A stretch of DNA of 13,497 nucleotides, from assembly GCA_964525815.1 (NCBI GenBank), contig CAZGJQ010000053.1, positions 1 through 13,497 of the forward strand, read 5' to 3'. The stretch comes from UBA1049 sp964525815 (GTDB lineage Bacteria > Bacillota > Clostridia > Oscillospirales > CAG-382). A program made the translations under genes and the position numbers. The stretch's first letter is position 1. Each line of letters opens with the position of its first letter. The notes under the pieces were generated by a model. It was not told the DNA's origin. It searched no databases and was given only the letters and a program-made list of their open reading frames with translations. Below are positions 1-7,380 of this stretch, one piece after another.

Positions 1-993
1 GCGCTTCCCGATATATGCGAGGTTGCCGCCGTCTGCGACATTGATGAGGATAAGGTAAAAGCGTACGCAAAGAATCATGGAGTCGCAAATTTCTACACCG
101 ATTACAATGAAATGATGAAAAATGAAGAGCTGGATGCTGTTTCGGTCTGCACCTGGAACGCTGCGCATAAGGATGCCGTTATCGCAGCTCTAAGAGGCGG
201 AGCCAATGTTATCTGCGAAAAGCCGATGGCTATGAACGAGGCGGAGTCCGTTGAGATGCAGAAGGTTGCGGAGGAGACGGGAAGGCTTTTAATGATAGGC
301 TTTGTCCGCAGATTCGGGAACGACGCAGAAATCTTAAAAAAGTTTATTGACGAGGGCACCATGGGTGACCTGTATTTTGCCAAGGCAACCTATTTACGAC
401 GCAACGGCTGTCCGGGCGGCTGGTTCGGGGATAAGCAGTATGCGGGCGGAGGTCCGCTTATTGACCTCGGAGTACATGTTATAGATTTGGTAAGGTATCT
501 TGCGGGAGGTCCCCAGCCCGTTTCGGTTTACGGCGTTACATATGACAATCTCGGAATGAACCGTGCCTCGGGCGGTCAGAGCTGGGTATCCTCGACCAAG
601 GGGTTTGATTTTAAATACACTGTCGAGGACTTCGCAAGCGCTCTGATTCGCTTTGACAACGGATTGACCCTTGCGGTGGAGGCAAGCTTCAATCTTAACA
701 TTAAGAAGGATATGGGCAGTATTGAGCTTTTCGGAACAAAGTCGGGTGCAAGGGTTGACCCGCAGATTGAATTCTTCTCGGATGTTAACGGCATGATGGT
801 GGATATCAAGCCTTACGGCGATACCGCATTGAACTTCAACGGTCTTTTCAACAGGGAAATAGCTCATTTTGTGGACTGCGTCAGGAACGGCACTCCGTGC
901 AGGAGCAGTGCCGACGACGGTGTCGTATTAATGAAGATTATTGATGCTATATACGAAAGTGCCCGCACAGGTCATGAAGTCAAGTTAGATTAA
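1..993 (+). CDS. Gfo/Idh/MocA-family NAD(P)-dependent oxidoreductase, 5'-truncated
   Basis: The reading frame is open from base 1, so the gene starts outside the window. About 20 N-terminal residues, including the Rossmann glycine motif, are missing; 330 codons are visible. The nucleotide-binding half is recognisable from the beta-strand 'EVAAVCDIDEDK' near the start and from the family signature CEKPMA (Glu-Lys-Pro at 217-225), where the Lys is a conserved active-site/cofactor residue. The C-terminal half carries the GGPLIDLGVHVIDLVRYL segment (about 448-501), with the Asp and His typical of the catalytic site (Asp 463-465, His 475-477). Members oxidise or reduce sugars, inositols or related polyols in the cytoplasm. 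The sequence does not reveal the substrate, and no neighbouring gene in the window helps. The start of the operon lies to the left. The gene ends at a strong hairpin and converges on yebC. The family call is firm; the substrate is unknown. Confidence 0.9.
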   Translation, partial: ALPDICEVAAVCDIDEDKVKAYAKNHGVANFYTDYNEMMKNEELDAVSVCTWNAAHKDAVIAALRGGANVICEKPMAMNEAESVEMQKVAEETGRLLMIGFVRRFGNDAEILKKFIDEGTMGDLYFAKATYLRRNGCPGGWFGDKQYAGGGPLIDLGVHVIDLVRYLAGGPQPVSVYGVTYDNLGMNRASGGQSWVSSTKGFDFKYTVEDFASALIRFDNGLTLAVEASFNLNIKKDMGSIELFGTKSGARVDPQIEFFSDVNGMMVDIKPYGDTALNFNGLFNREIAHFVDCVRNGTPCRSSADDGVVLMKIIDAIYESARTGHEVKLD

Positions 994-1015
994 TCTGTTT
1001 GCTACACAAAATACT

Positions 1016-1057
1016 AAAAGGTTGCGCTATATGATTTCATATAATGCAACCTTTTTT
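1016..1057. terminator. Bidirectional intrinsic terminator between convergent genes
   Basis: AAAAGGTTGC (1016-1025) pairs perfectly with GCAACCTTTT (1046-1055). A second inner pairing, TATATGA (1028-1034) with TCATATA (1037-1043), is AT-rich. A run of T follows on the + strand (1052-1057). On the - strand the hairpin is followed by a T-rich stretch (CTTTTAGTATTTTG). It can therefore stop both the oxidoreductase transcript and the yebC transcript. Confidence 0.85.
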
Positions 1058-1106
1058 ATTAAATTATCTGAACTTTGGGGTTTACATCAGCTTATGCATC
1101 CGTTTT

Positions 1107-1835
1107 TTATTCGCTTTGGTTCTCCCAGTTGTGCCAGAGGTCGGTAACATCCTCGTTATCCTCCAGCATATCCAGCATTTTTTTTAGCTTTGTTATATGC
1201 TCGGGGTCATCTAAGGCAACATAAGTAGTGGGCAGCTTATCCGGCTCTGCGGACATAATTTTGTAGCCCTTGTCCGCAAGCGCCCCTCTGACCGCTTCAA
1301 GCTCATGAACCTCGGTGAAAACCTCAATAACACCGTCATCAATATCGAAATCGTCCGCTCCGCATTCCAGAGCGTCCTCCATAAGCTTTTCCTCGTCTGT
1401 CCCTTCGGCATCTATAACAATAACGCCCTTATCGTTAAACAGGAAGGAGACACAGCCGGTGGTGCCCAGGTTTCCGCCGCACTTATCAAAGCAGTGGCGT
1501 ACATCGGCAGCCGTGCGGTTACGGTTATCGGTGGTAGCTTCCACGATAACGGCTACTCCTCCTATGCCGTAACCCTCATAGACAACAACCTCATATTGCT
1601 CACCGTCGCCGCCCTCCGCCTTTTTTATAATCCTGTCAATATTATCGTTCGGTACATTCAAGGACTTTGCCTTTGCAATAAGGTCGCGCAACCTTGTATT
1701 ACTGACCGGATCGGCACCGCCGTCCTTGACCGCCATAGAAATTTCCTTACCTATCTTCGAGAATACCTTAGCCCGCTGCGCGTCTGTTTTTTCCTTTTTG
1801 TGCATTATATTTTTCCATTTTGAATGGCCTGCCAT
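1107..1835 (-). CDS. yebC: YebC/PmpR/TACO1-family protein
   Basis: This 242-residue protein matches the usual family length of about 240. It opens with the hallmark MAGHSKWKNIMHKK and contains 'GYGIGGVAVIVEATTDNRNRT' type sequence in its middle (about residues 88-108), the most conserved part of the family. Family members were long called transcriptional regulators. More recent work on bacterial YebC and mitochondrial TACO1 points to a role at the ribosome, easing translation of proline-rich stretches. The protein is cytoplasmic. The start lies 16 bases after the argS stop, and its ribosome site (AGAGGTGA, about 1847-1854 on the - strand) overlaps that stop, so the two genes are probably cotranscribed and coupled. 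The transcript should end at the hairpin at 1016-1055. Identity is firm; which of the two proposed roles applies here cannot be told from sequence alone. Confidence 0.95.
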   Translation of the reverse strand: MAGHSKWKNIMHKKEKTDAQRAKVFSKIGKEISMAVKDGGADPVSNTRLRDLIAKAKSLNVPNDNIDRIIKKAEGGDGEQYEVVVYEGYGIGGVAVIVEATTDNRNRTAADVRHCFDKCGGNLGTTGCVSFLFNDKGVIVIDAEGTDEEKLMEDALECGADDFDIDDGVIEVFTEVHELEAVRGALADKGYKIMSAEPDKLPTTYVALDDPEHITKLKKMLDMLEDNEDVTDLWHNWENQSE

Positions 1836-1851
1836 AATAACTAAATCACCT

Positions 1852-3552
1852 CTATATCTCTTCCGTTCGCTTCATTCCGATAAGGTCAAGCGCATTGCCG
1901 AGAACAAGCTTAACCGCCTTGGTAAGCCTTAGCCTGAACACTCTTTTACCGCCCTCCGCTTTTAAAATCGGGCAGTTATGGTAGAACTGGTTAAATGAAG
2001 TGCACAGCGAAATTATATATCTTGAAATAACACTGGGCTCATATTCCTCCATGGCACGCAGTACCGCATCTGGGAACTCGGAGAGCCGTTTTATTAACTC
2101 CGTTTCCTCACTTAACAGCTCCCTGTAATCCTCGGCTGATTCATCGCCATCCTTCGCCTTGCGCAGCACGCTTGCGCTGCGTGCATAGGTGTACTGTATA
2201 TACGGACCGGTATTTCCCTCAAAGGATAACGCGCTGTCCCAGTCGAAGCTGCTGTCCTTGATACGGCTGTTTGCAAGCGCATTATAAACCACCGCACCGA
2301 CACCGACGGCACGGGCAACGCTTTTTTTGTCGGCAAGGAGTGAATTCTTCTCGGCTATAACCTTCTCGCATTTTGCAATTGCTTGGTTAAGAAGATCATC
2401 AAGAAGCACCACATTTCCGGTACGGGACGCCAGCTTTTCGCCGCCAATGCTCATGGTGCCGTACGGAACATGCACCAGCCCCTTTGCCCAGTCATATCCC
2501 ATGAGCTCCACAACCTTGAACCACTGTGTAAAATGCAGGCTCTGTCCCGCACTTGTTACATAGATACACTTATCAAAGTCATACTCTTTTTTACGCCAAA
2601 CGGCAGCGGCTATATCCCTTGAGGGATAAAGGGTTGAGCCGTCCGATTTTAAAATAAGGACATTGGGTATATTGAATTCTTCAAGCCTTACTATGGTAGC
2701 GCCGTCGTCCACTTCAAGCAGGTTTTTTGCCTTTAATTCCTCAACAATCGCAGGCATTTTGTCCGAAAAGAACGCCTCTCCGTTATATGAATCAAAGGTA
2801 ATATCAAGCAGCTCGTAGGTCTTTTGATACTCACTCAGCGAAATATCCTTAAAATACTGCCATATCTCGAGATATTCTTCGTTTCCGTTTTCCAGAAGAG
2901 TAAACGCCTGCCTTGCTTCGTTGGCAAGAGCCTTGTTTTCCCTCTCCTCCTCGCAAAAACGAACATAAATATCTACAAGCTCGTCTATTCCCCTCTCGTC
3001 TACCCTTTCCTTTGATGACCACCGTTTATATGCTACTATCAGCTTTCCGAACTGGGTTCCCCAGTCTCCGAGATGGTTTATGGCAACACATTTGTAGCCG
3101 CAAAAAGCAAAAATGTTACGCAGAGCGTTGCCGATTACGGTTGTTCCGAGATGACCGAGATGAAAACGCTTAGCAATGTTGGGTGAAGAAAAATCAAGGC
3201 AAATAACCTTACCTTCTCCGATACTGCTTGAGCCGTAGGCTTGATTCTGTAAAATAGCGTCAAGCAATTTGAGATAATAATCGGAGCTAATGAAAAAGTT
3301 AAGGTAAGCACCTGTCGCTTGTGTCCTTGAAACAAGGGGAAGCTTCCCTATTTTCCGTTCAAGCTCTGCCGCTATTTTAGGCGGAGGCATACGCAGTGCC
3401 TTGGCCAGCTTAAAGCAGGGCAGCGCAAGGTCGCCCAGAGCCGAGTCCGCCGGGTTTTCTATATAATCGAGCAGCTCCTGCTCACTGACGGTAAAGCCGT
3501 CCCTCTGAAGAATCTCCGATATTTTCTTTGCGATAATTGCCTTAATATTCAT
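1852..3552 (-). CDS. argS: Arginyl-tRNA synthetase
   Basis: This class I aminoacyl-tRNA synthetase charges tRNA-Arg with arginine in the cytoplasm. Its 566 residues are a normal length. The N-terminal Add1-like domain (about residues 1-110) recognises the tRNA elbow. The HIGH motif is HLGH (131-134) in SPNIAKRFHLGHLGTT. It is followed by the ArgRS-specific INHLGDWGTQFGKL. The KMSKS region is degenerate, as is common in ArgRS (GGEKLASRTGN). The C-terminal DALR anticodon-binding domain starts near GNTGPYIQYTYARS and runs to the end. Two positions near HIGH differ from the usual AKPFHxGHLRST: Arg replaces Pro, and Gly replaces Arg after HL. The ATG has GAGGT five bases upstream. The gene begins 25 bases after the ABC ATPase stop and is followed at once by yebC, so it sits within the transporter operon. 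Confidence 0.97.
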   Translation of the reverse strand: MNIKAIIAKKISEILQRDGFTVSEQELLDYIENPADSALGDLALPCFKLAKALRMPPPKIAAELERKIGKLPLVSRTQATGAYLNFFISSDYYLKLLDAILQNQAYGSSSIGEGKVICLDFSSPNIAKRFHLGHLGTTVIGNALRNIFAFCGYKCVAINHLGDWGTQFGKLIVAYKRWSSKERVDERGIDELVDIYVRFCEEERENKALANEARQAFTLLENGNEEYLEIWQYFKDISLSEYQKTYELLDITFDSYNGEAFFSDKMPAIVEELKAKNLLEVDDGATIVRLEEFNIPNVLILKSDGSTLYPSRDIAAAVWRKKEYDFDKCIYVTSAGQSLHFTQWFKVVELMGYDWAKGLVHVPYGTMSIGGEKLASRTGNVVLLDDLLNQAIAKCEKVIAEKNSLLADKKSVARAVGVGAVVYNALANSRIKDSSFDWDSALSFEGNTGPYIQYTYARSASVLRKAKDGDESAEDYRELLSEETELIKRLSEFPDAVLRAMEEYEPSVISRYIISLCTSFNQFYHNCPILKAEGGKRVFRLRLTKAVKLVLGNALDLIGMKRTEEI

Positions 3553-3577
3553 TATTTACCTCAAGTCAGTAAAAGAG

Positions 3578-4303
3578 TTATAGTATCTTGGATAAAAAGT
3601 CCTTAAGACGAGGGTTGTTCGGGTTGCCGAAGAACTCCTTAGGCGGCGCATCCTCCAGAATAAGCCCGTCGTCCATAAACAGTATTCTGGTTCCCACCTC
3701 ACGGGCAAATCCCATTTCGTGAGTAACAACCACCATGGTCATCCCCGCTTCGGCAAGCTCCTTCATAACCGCCAGCACCTCCCCCACCATCTCGGGGTCA
3801 AGTGCGCTTGTCGGCTCGTCAAAAAGCATAACATCCGGCTCCATTGCAAGAGAGCGTACGATTGCGATACGCTGCTTCTGACCGCCGGAGAGCTGCGCCG
3901 GATAAGCGTCCGCCTTATCCGCAAGCCCTACCCTCTTAAGCAGAGCTAACGCTTTTTCGTTTGCCTGCTCCTTTGTGTACGTTCCCAGCTTAACAGGAGC
4001 AAGAGTAATGTTTTGTAAAATAGTCTTGTGCGGAAACAAATTGAAGTGCTGAAAAACCATTCCCATCTTTTGCCGCAGCTTATTTATGTCTGTTTTTTTA
4101 TCCGTTACGTTAATTCCCTCAAACCATATCTCGCCGCTTGTCGGAACCTCCAGCATATTGAGACATCGCAAAAAGGTGCTCTTTCCGCTACCGGATGGGC
4201 CGATTACAACCACCTTTTCGCCCTTTTCTATGGTCTGGTTAATCCCCTTAAGTACCTGTAAATCGTTCTTGAACGCCTTGCATAAATCCTTAACGATTAT
4301 CAC
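3578..4303 (-). CDS. Polar amino acid ABC transporter ATP-binding protein (GlnQ/ArtP type)
   Basis: This is the ATPase subunit that powers uptake of polar amino acids on the inner face of the membrane. All motifs are intact in 241 residues, the usual length: Walker A GPSGSGKST (35-43), Q-loop Gln85, signature LSGGQ (138-142), Walker B VMLFDE (158-163), D-loop SALD (166-169) and the H-loop His195 in VVTHEMGFA. The MGMVFQHFNLFPHKT stretch and the MEPDVMLFDEPTSALDPEMV block are characteristic of the polar amino acid subfamily. Translation starts at a GTG (4301-4303) inside the end of the permease gene, overlapping it by 14 bases, with AAAGGAGG 10 bases upstream. The genes are therefore translationally coupled and make one transporter. 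Substrate within the subfamily (Gln, Arg, His, Cys and others) cannot be read from the ATPase. The argS gene directly downstream suggests a basic amino acid. Confidence 0.95.
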   Translation of the reverse strand: MIIVKDLCKAFKNDLQVLKGINQTIEKGEKVVVIGPSGSGKSTFLRCLNMLEVPTSGEIWFEGINVTDKKTDINKLRQKMGMVFQHFNLFPHKTILQNITLAPVKLGTYTKEQANEKALALLKRVGLADKADAYPAQLSGGQKQRIAIVRSLAMEPDVMLFDEPTSALDPEMVGEVLAVMKELAEAGMTMVVVTHEMGFAREVGTRILFMDDGLILEDAPPKEFFGNPNNPRLKDFLSKIL

Positions 4304-5249
4304 TCTTGCGCAGCCTCCTTTCGAGAAGGTTCAATAATCTGGATAACCCGACCACAAGCACAAGATATACTACCGCAATTCCAATAAGAGGCCAGAAGGC
4401 ATCAAAGGTTCTGCTCTGTATAATATAACCCATACGGGTAAGGTCATCCAACGCAATATAACCGGCGACCGAGGTTTCCTTAAGCAAAACGATAAACTCG
4501 TTGCCTAAAGTAGGCAAAACATTCTTAAATGCCTGCGGCATTATTATGCTTCGCATGGTCTGGGCGTATGTAAGGCCGAGTGAACGCCCCGCCTCCATCT
4601 GACCGCTGTCAATTGACATTATGCCGCTTCGGAAAATCTCCGCAACATACGCTCCGGAGTTAACTCCGAACGCTATAATAGCCACAACTATTTTACTTAT
4701 GCTAACCGATTGAAAAATAACGAAGTTGATAATAAGCAGCTGCACAACCACGGGAGTTCCCCTGACTATGGTTATATAGAGCTTGCATATGCTGTTAAAA
4801 AACCTGTATCTTCCCGTCTTTTCATAAACGGAGCGGGTAACTCCGACTATAAAACCTAAAATATTGCCGAATATTACCGCAAAAAAGGTAATTTGCAGGG
4901 TAACCCCCAGTCCTCTGAGGATTAGCTTCCATCCGTTATTGGTTATGAAATTACGTCTGAAGGAATGGGATGCGTTATTGTACAAATCCCTGAAGTACCT
5001 TACAAAACCGCTTGTATCGTCGTCGGCGGAGAGCCTGGACTCCTCAGCGGCTCTGCTGTCAGCATCCTCCACTAACGGGGACTTGCCGATAATAGAGCTG
5101 CGGGAGGATTCGTCCGCCGCTTCGCTCTCTTCGGCAAGAACACCGCCGGCGAGCAATGCTCCCAACAGAAAAACGCCTAAGAGTACCGATATTATTACAA
5201 TATTTGCTTTTCTTTTTATACTTGTGTTCAATTTAATCAGTGCGCCCAC
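4290..5249 (-). CDS. Polar amino acid ABC transporter permease with unusual N-terminal extension
   Basis: This is a HisM/GlnP-type membrane subunit. The transmembrane core runs from about residue 108 to 308 and includes ITFFAVIFGNILGFIVGV (120-137), RGTPVVVQLL (163-172) and the EAA loop (about 219-250: MEAGRSLGL to MPQAFKNVLP), which docks the ATPase. The 319 residues exceed the roughly 215-240 usual for a stand-alone permease. The extra part is a basic start plus one hydrophobic segment (about 17-39, signal-like, ending in GGVLAEE) and then about 40 residues rich in Ser, Asp, Glu and Ala. No binding domain is present in it. The start is a GTG with GGAGG only three bases away, which is poor spacing; a CTG three codons later is better placed, and no ATG is available before the core. 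The gene lies 91 bases downstream of the lipoprotein gene and overlaps the ATPase gene. Confidence 0.93.
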   Translation of the reverse strand: MGALIKLNTSIKRKANIVIISVLLGVFLLGALLAGGVLAEESEAADESSRSSIIGKSPLVEDADSRAAEESRLSADDDTSGFVRYFRDLYNNASHSFRRNFITNNGWKLILRGLGVTLQITFFAVIFGNILGFIVGVTRSVYEKTGRYRFFNSICKLYITIVRGTPVVVQLLIINFVIFQSVSISKIVVAIIAFGVNSGAYVAEIFRSGIMSIDSGQMEAGRSLGLTYAQTMRSIIMPQAFKNVLPTLGNEFIVLLKETSVAGYIALDDLTRMGYIIQSRTFDAFWPLIGIAVVYLVLVVGLSRLLNLLERRLRKSDNR

Positions 5250-5291
5250 CGCCCTCCGGATATCAGTGACTATTGTTTAAAATTAAACTAA

Positions 5292-5321
5292 CGGCGTGCC
5301 GACCGTAAAGACAACACGCCG
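5292..5321 (-). promoter_or_regulatory. Intercistronic stem-loop between binding protein and permease
   Basis: CGGCGTG (5292-5298) pairs with CACGCCG (5315-5321) around a 16-base loop. In the direction of transcription it follows the binding-protein stop and is trailed by an AT-rich stretch (TTAGTTTAATTTT) rather than a clean T run. Such hairpins after the binding-protein gene commonly stabilise its upstream message or act as partial terminators, which gives more binding protein than membrane subunits. That role is inferred here. Confidence 0.5.
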
Positions 5322-5340
5322 CATAAATTATTCGATGTAA

Positions 5341-6207
5341 TTATTCAGCAGGTATATACTTTTCGATTATTTCCTGAAGAGTTCCGTTCTCGTCAAGAAT
5401 CTCAAGCGCTTCGTTAATCGCATCTCTCAGCTCGGTGTTATCCTTTGCTATTGCAATTGCGTAATCCTCGTCCGTGTATTCTTCGTCGATTATCTTAATG
5501 CCTTCGTTCTGCTCGACAAACACCTTAGCCGGCTCGTTATCTATGATAACCGCATCAATCTTGTCCTGAGTCAAAGCGAGGACTGCGTCCACACCGTTGT
5601 TGTACTGCTCAACTTCCCCGATGTTTCCTTCATCCTTGTCATCGGCGGCATAAATAGCACCGGTTGTACCTAACTGAACTCCTACTTTTTTCCCTTTTAG
5701 GTCGTCAACACCGTTAATCTCGGAATCCTCTTTAACAATGATAACCTGTTTTGCCTTTGCATAAGTATGGGAGAAGTTAACGCTTTCAAGACGCTCCTCG
5801 GTAACTGTCATGCCCGCTATGCCCACATCCGCCTTTCCTGTCTGTATGGAAGACAGTATTGCGGCAAACTCCATGTTGTCGATTTCGAGGTCAACCTCCC
5901 AAAGGTCTGCGATTGCCTGCATAATCTCAACATCGATTCCCGCATAATTTCCGTCGTCGTCAATAAACTCGTAAGGCGGGAAGTTTGCGTTTGTCGCCAT
6001 GATAATCTTACCTGCCGACTTGATGCTTTCCGGGACGGTAATCTCATCCTCGCTCTCCTCATCAACGCTGGATTCATCCGCTTCCGTTGCCGAGGAGGTT
6101 GCGTCAACCGAGGAGGTGTCGTCACCGCTGGTATCGCATCCGACCAAAGCAAAGGGTACAATTAACAGTATGGCAAGCAATATTGCCGTAAGTTTTAGGT
6201 TTTTCAT
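5341..6207 (-). CDS. Amino acid ABC transporter substrate-binding lipoprotein
   Basis: This lipid-anchored extracellular receptor captures an amino acid and delivers it to the permease encoded next. The start is ATG at 6205-6207, because AAGGAGA sits 7 bases upstream; a longer frame reaching 6270 has no such site and would spoil the signal peptide. The 288-residue protein has a lipoprotein signal (MKNLKLTAILLAILLIVPFA) with lipobox LVGC, so Cys24 is the lipid anchor. A Ser/Asp/Glu-rich linker (about 27-57) follows. The family-3 binding fold then begins, with ATNANFPPYEF (71-81), GIDVEIMQAIA (90-100), the EERLESVNFSHTY region containing the likely carboxylate-binding Arg139, QLGTT (178-182) and IIDNEPA (221-227). 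Fold and role are clear. The substrate is not; arginine is suggested only by the downstream argS. Confidence 0.95.
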   Translation of the reverse strand: MKNLKLTAILLAILLIVPFALVGCDTSGDDTSSVDATSSATEADESSVDEESEDEITVPESIKSAGKIIMATNANFPPYEFIDDDGNYAGIDVEIMQAIADLWEVDLEIDNMEFAAILSSIQTGKADVGIAGMTVTEERLESVNFSHTYAKAKQVIIVKEDSEINGVDDLKGKKVGVQLGTTGAIYAADDKDEGNIGEVEQYNNGVDAVLALTQDKIDAVIIDNEPAKVFVEQNEGIKIIDEEYTDEDYAIAIAKDNTELRDAINEALEILDENGTLQEIIEKYIPAE

Positions 6208-6214
6208 TTTCTTG

Positions 6215-6221
6215 TCTCCTT
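6215..6221 (-). promoter_or_regulatory. Ribosome binding site that fixes the lipoprotein start
   Basis: AAGGAGA on the - strand lies 7 bases before the ATG at 6205-6207. It selects this start over the upstream in-frame ATG at 6268-6270, which has no comparable site. Confidence 0.85.
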
Positions 6222-6246
6222 TTTCAGTAAAAAAGTTATATTCGGT

Positions 6247-6264
6247 TCGGCACATATGTGCCGA
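6247..6264. promoter_or_regulatory. 18-bp perfect palindrome upstream of the amino-acid transporter genes
   Basis: TCGGCACATATGTGCCGA is an exact inverted repeat in the 83-base gap between rpsI and the lipoprotein gene. It could be an operator for a dimeric repressor or activator of the transporter. It could instead be a weak rpsI terminator: a 7-bp stem with an ATAT loop forms, but the T run (TTTTTT) starts only about 11 bases later. A -35-like TTTACA lies just upstream on the - strand, but no good -10 goes with it, so no promoter is called. Confidence 0.5.
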
Positions 6265-6290
6265 TTGCATATAGACTGTAAACGAAAAGG

Positions 6291-6695
6291 TTAACGCTTG
6301 CTGAACTGGGAAGCTCTTCTCGCCGCCTTGAGACCGTACTTCTTTCTCTCCTTCATACGAGGGTCACGGGTTAAGAGTCCTGCCTTCTTGAGTGCGGGAC
6401 GGTATTCCTCGCTTGCCTGAAGCAAGGCTCTTGCGATACCGTGTCTTATAGCTCCCGCCTGTCCCGAAACGCCGCCGCCGACAACCGTGCAGATAACATC
6501 GAACTTTCCGCTGGTTTCGGTTACGCCAAAGGGCTGACGGACAATTAGCTTGAGGGTATCCAATCCAAAATAATCGTCAATATCTCTCTTGTTAACGGTA
6601 ACGGCTCCGGAGCCGGGAATAAGACGGACGCGGGCAACACTGCTCTTTCTTCTGCCTGTGCCGTAAAAATAGGGTATAGCCGATTGATATGTCAT
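6291..6695 (-). CDS. rpsI: 30S ribosomal protein S9
   Basis: S9 binds 16S rRNA in the head of the small subunit, and its C-terminal tail reaches the P-site tRNA. The 134-residue product shows the hallmark FYGTGRRKSSVARVRL near the start, GGGVSGQAGAIRHGIARAL in the middle, and the basic tail DPRMKERKKYGLKAARRASQ ending in FSKR, where the terminal Lys-Arg contacts tRNA. It begins 15 bases after the rplM stop with AAAGGAGGA upstream of its ATG, the standard L13-S9 pairing. No convincing terminator separates it from the transporter genes. Confidence 0.98.
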   Translation of the reverse strand: MTYQSAIPYFYGTGRRKSSVARVRLIPGSGAVTVNKRDIDDYFGLDTLKLIVRQPFGVTETSGKFDVICTVVGGGVSGQAGAIRHGIARALLQASEEYRPALKKAGLLTRDPRMKERKKYGLKAARRASQFSKR

Positions 6696-6710
6696 TATTT
6701 GCGTCCTCCT

Positions 6711-7142
6711 TTATTTAACTTCCACAGCAACCGGCTTTTGTGCCTGCTGTTTATGCTCTGCGCCTCTATAGACCTTAAGTCGGGTAAAGCTCGCATCGCC
6801 TATCTTGTTCTTGGGCAGCATTCCCTTAACCGCAAGCTCAATAACCTTCTCCGGTCTTGTAGCCATAAGGGTGCGATACTTAACCGCCTTGAGACCGCCA
6901 ATATAACCGCTGTGTCGGTAATAAAACTTCTGGTCAAGCTTTTTCCCGGTCAAAACAACCTTCTCGGCGTTTATAACCACGACGCAATCGCCGCAGTCGA
7001 CATGCGGTGTATATTCGGGACGATGCTTTCCGTTAAGAATTGTCGCCGCAAGAACCGCTACCTTGCCGAGGGTCTTGCCCTGAGCGTCTATAACAAACCA
7101 TTTGCGGTCAACATTCTCTTTCTTCGCCATGAATGTAGACAT
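6711..7142 (-). CDS. rplM: 50S ribosomal protein L13
   Basis: L13 is an early-assembly protein of the large subunit that binds 23S rRNA. The 143 residues are a normal length. Recognisable stretches are MSTFMAKKENVDRKWFVIDA at the start, HRPEYTPHVDCGDCVVVINA, the KFYYRHSGYIGGLK motif and the AVKGMLPKNKIG segment. The ATG (7140-7142) is preceded by AAAGG at a normal distance. It heads the L13-S9 operon and has a strong promoter about 50 bases upstream. The last dozen residues, rich in Gln, Lys and Val, extend slightly past the conserved core. Confidence 0.98.
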   Translation of the reverse strand: MSTFMAKKENVDRKWFVIDAQGKTLGKVAVLAATILNGKHRPEYTPHVDCGDCVVVINAEKVVLTGKKLDQKFYYRHSGYIGGLKAVKYRTLMATRPEKVIELAVKGMLPKNKIGDASFTRLKVYRGAEHKQQAQKPVAVEVK

Positions 7143-7187
7143 TTTCGTTTTCCTTTCAAATCTTCTTTATATATAACACGCTTATCT

Positions 7188-7215
7188 ATTATAGCAGTAT
7201 TTTCACCGTTGTCAA
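7188..7215 (-). promoter_or_regulatory. Sigma-A promoter for rplM-rpsI
   Basis: On the - strand, TTGACA (7210-7215) and TATAAT (7188-7193) are exact consensus hexamers separated by 16 bases, and a TG at the extended -10 position (TGCTATAAT) strengthens the site. The expected transcript start is near 7181, leaving a leader of only about 40 bases. It is arranged back-to-back with the promoter of the TtcA-like gene. Confidence 0.9.
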
Positions 7216-7318
7216 TAGCAAACGACAAACTTTTTTCTGTTTCGGATATGTTTTCTTCCGTTATCTCGTTTTTTCTCCTGTTTTTTAGTTTGCCATTTAC
7301 GATATTTATAAATAATCC

Positions 7319-7347
7319 TTGCTATAAAACAAAAATGGATATATAAT
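7319..7347 (+). promoter_or_regulatory. Sigma-A promoter for the TtcA-like/PHP gene pair
   Basis: TTGCTA (7319-7324), a 17-base spacer and TATAAT (7342-7347) lie 33 bases before the TTG start codon. The predicted start of transcription is near 7354, followed closely by the AGGAGAGG ribosome site at 7364-7371. Confidence 0.8.
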
Positions 7348-7380
7348 TATCATAAGCCTTGATAGGAGAGGAAGTACCGT

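Noticed and set aside
394..867. Long antisense frame across the oxidoreductase gene, and similar frames across argS and the PHP gene
   Set aside because: They lie opposite genes with clear family motifs, have no ribosome sites, and their translations show no recognisable domain.
6208..6270. Longer lipoprotein frame starting at 6270
   Set aside because: It lacks a ribosome site and places charged and polar residues before a complete lipoprotein signal peptide. The ATG at 6205-6207 has an ideal site.
7143..7187. Possible L13 leader RNA before rplM
   Set aside because: The predicted leader is only about 40 bases and I could not find a stable conserved hairpin in it.
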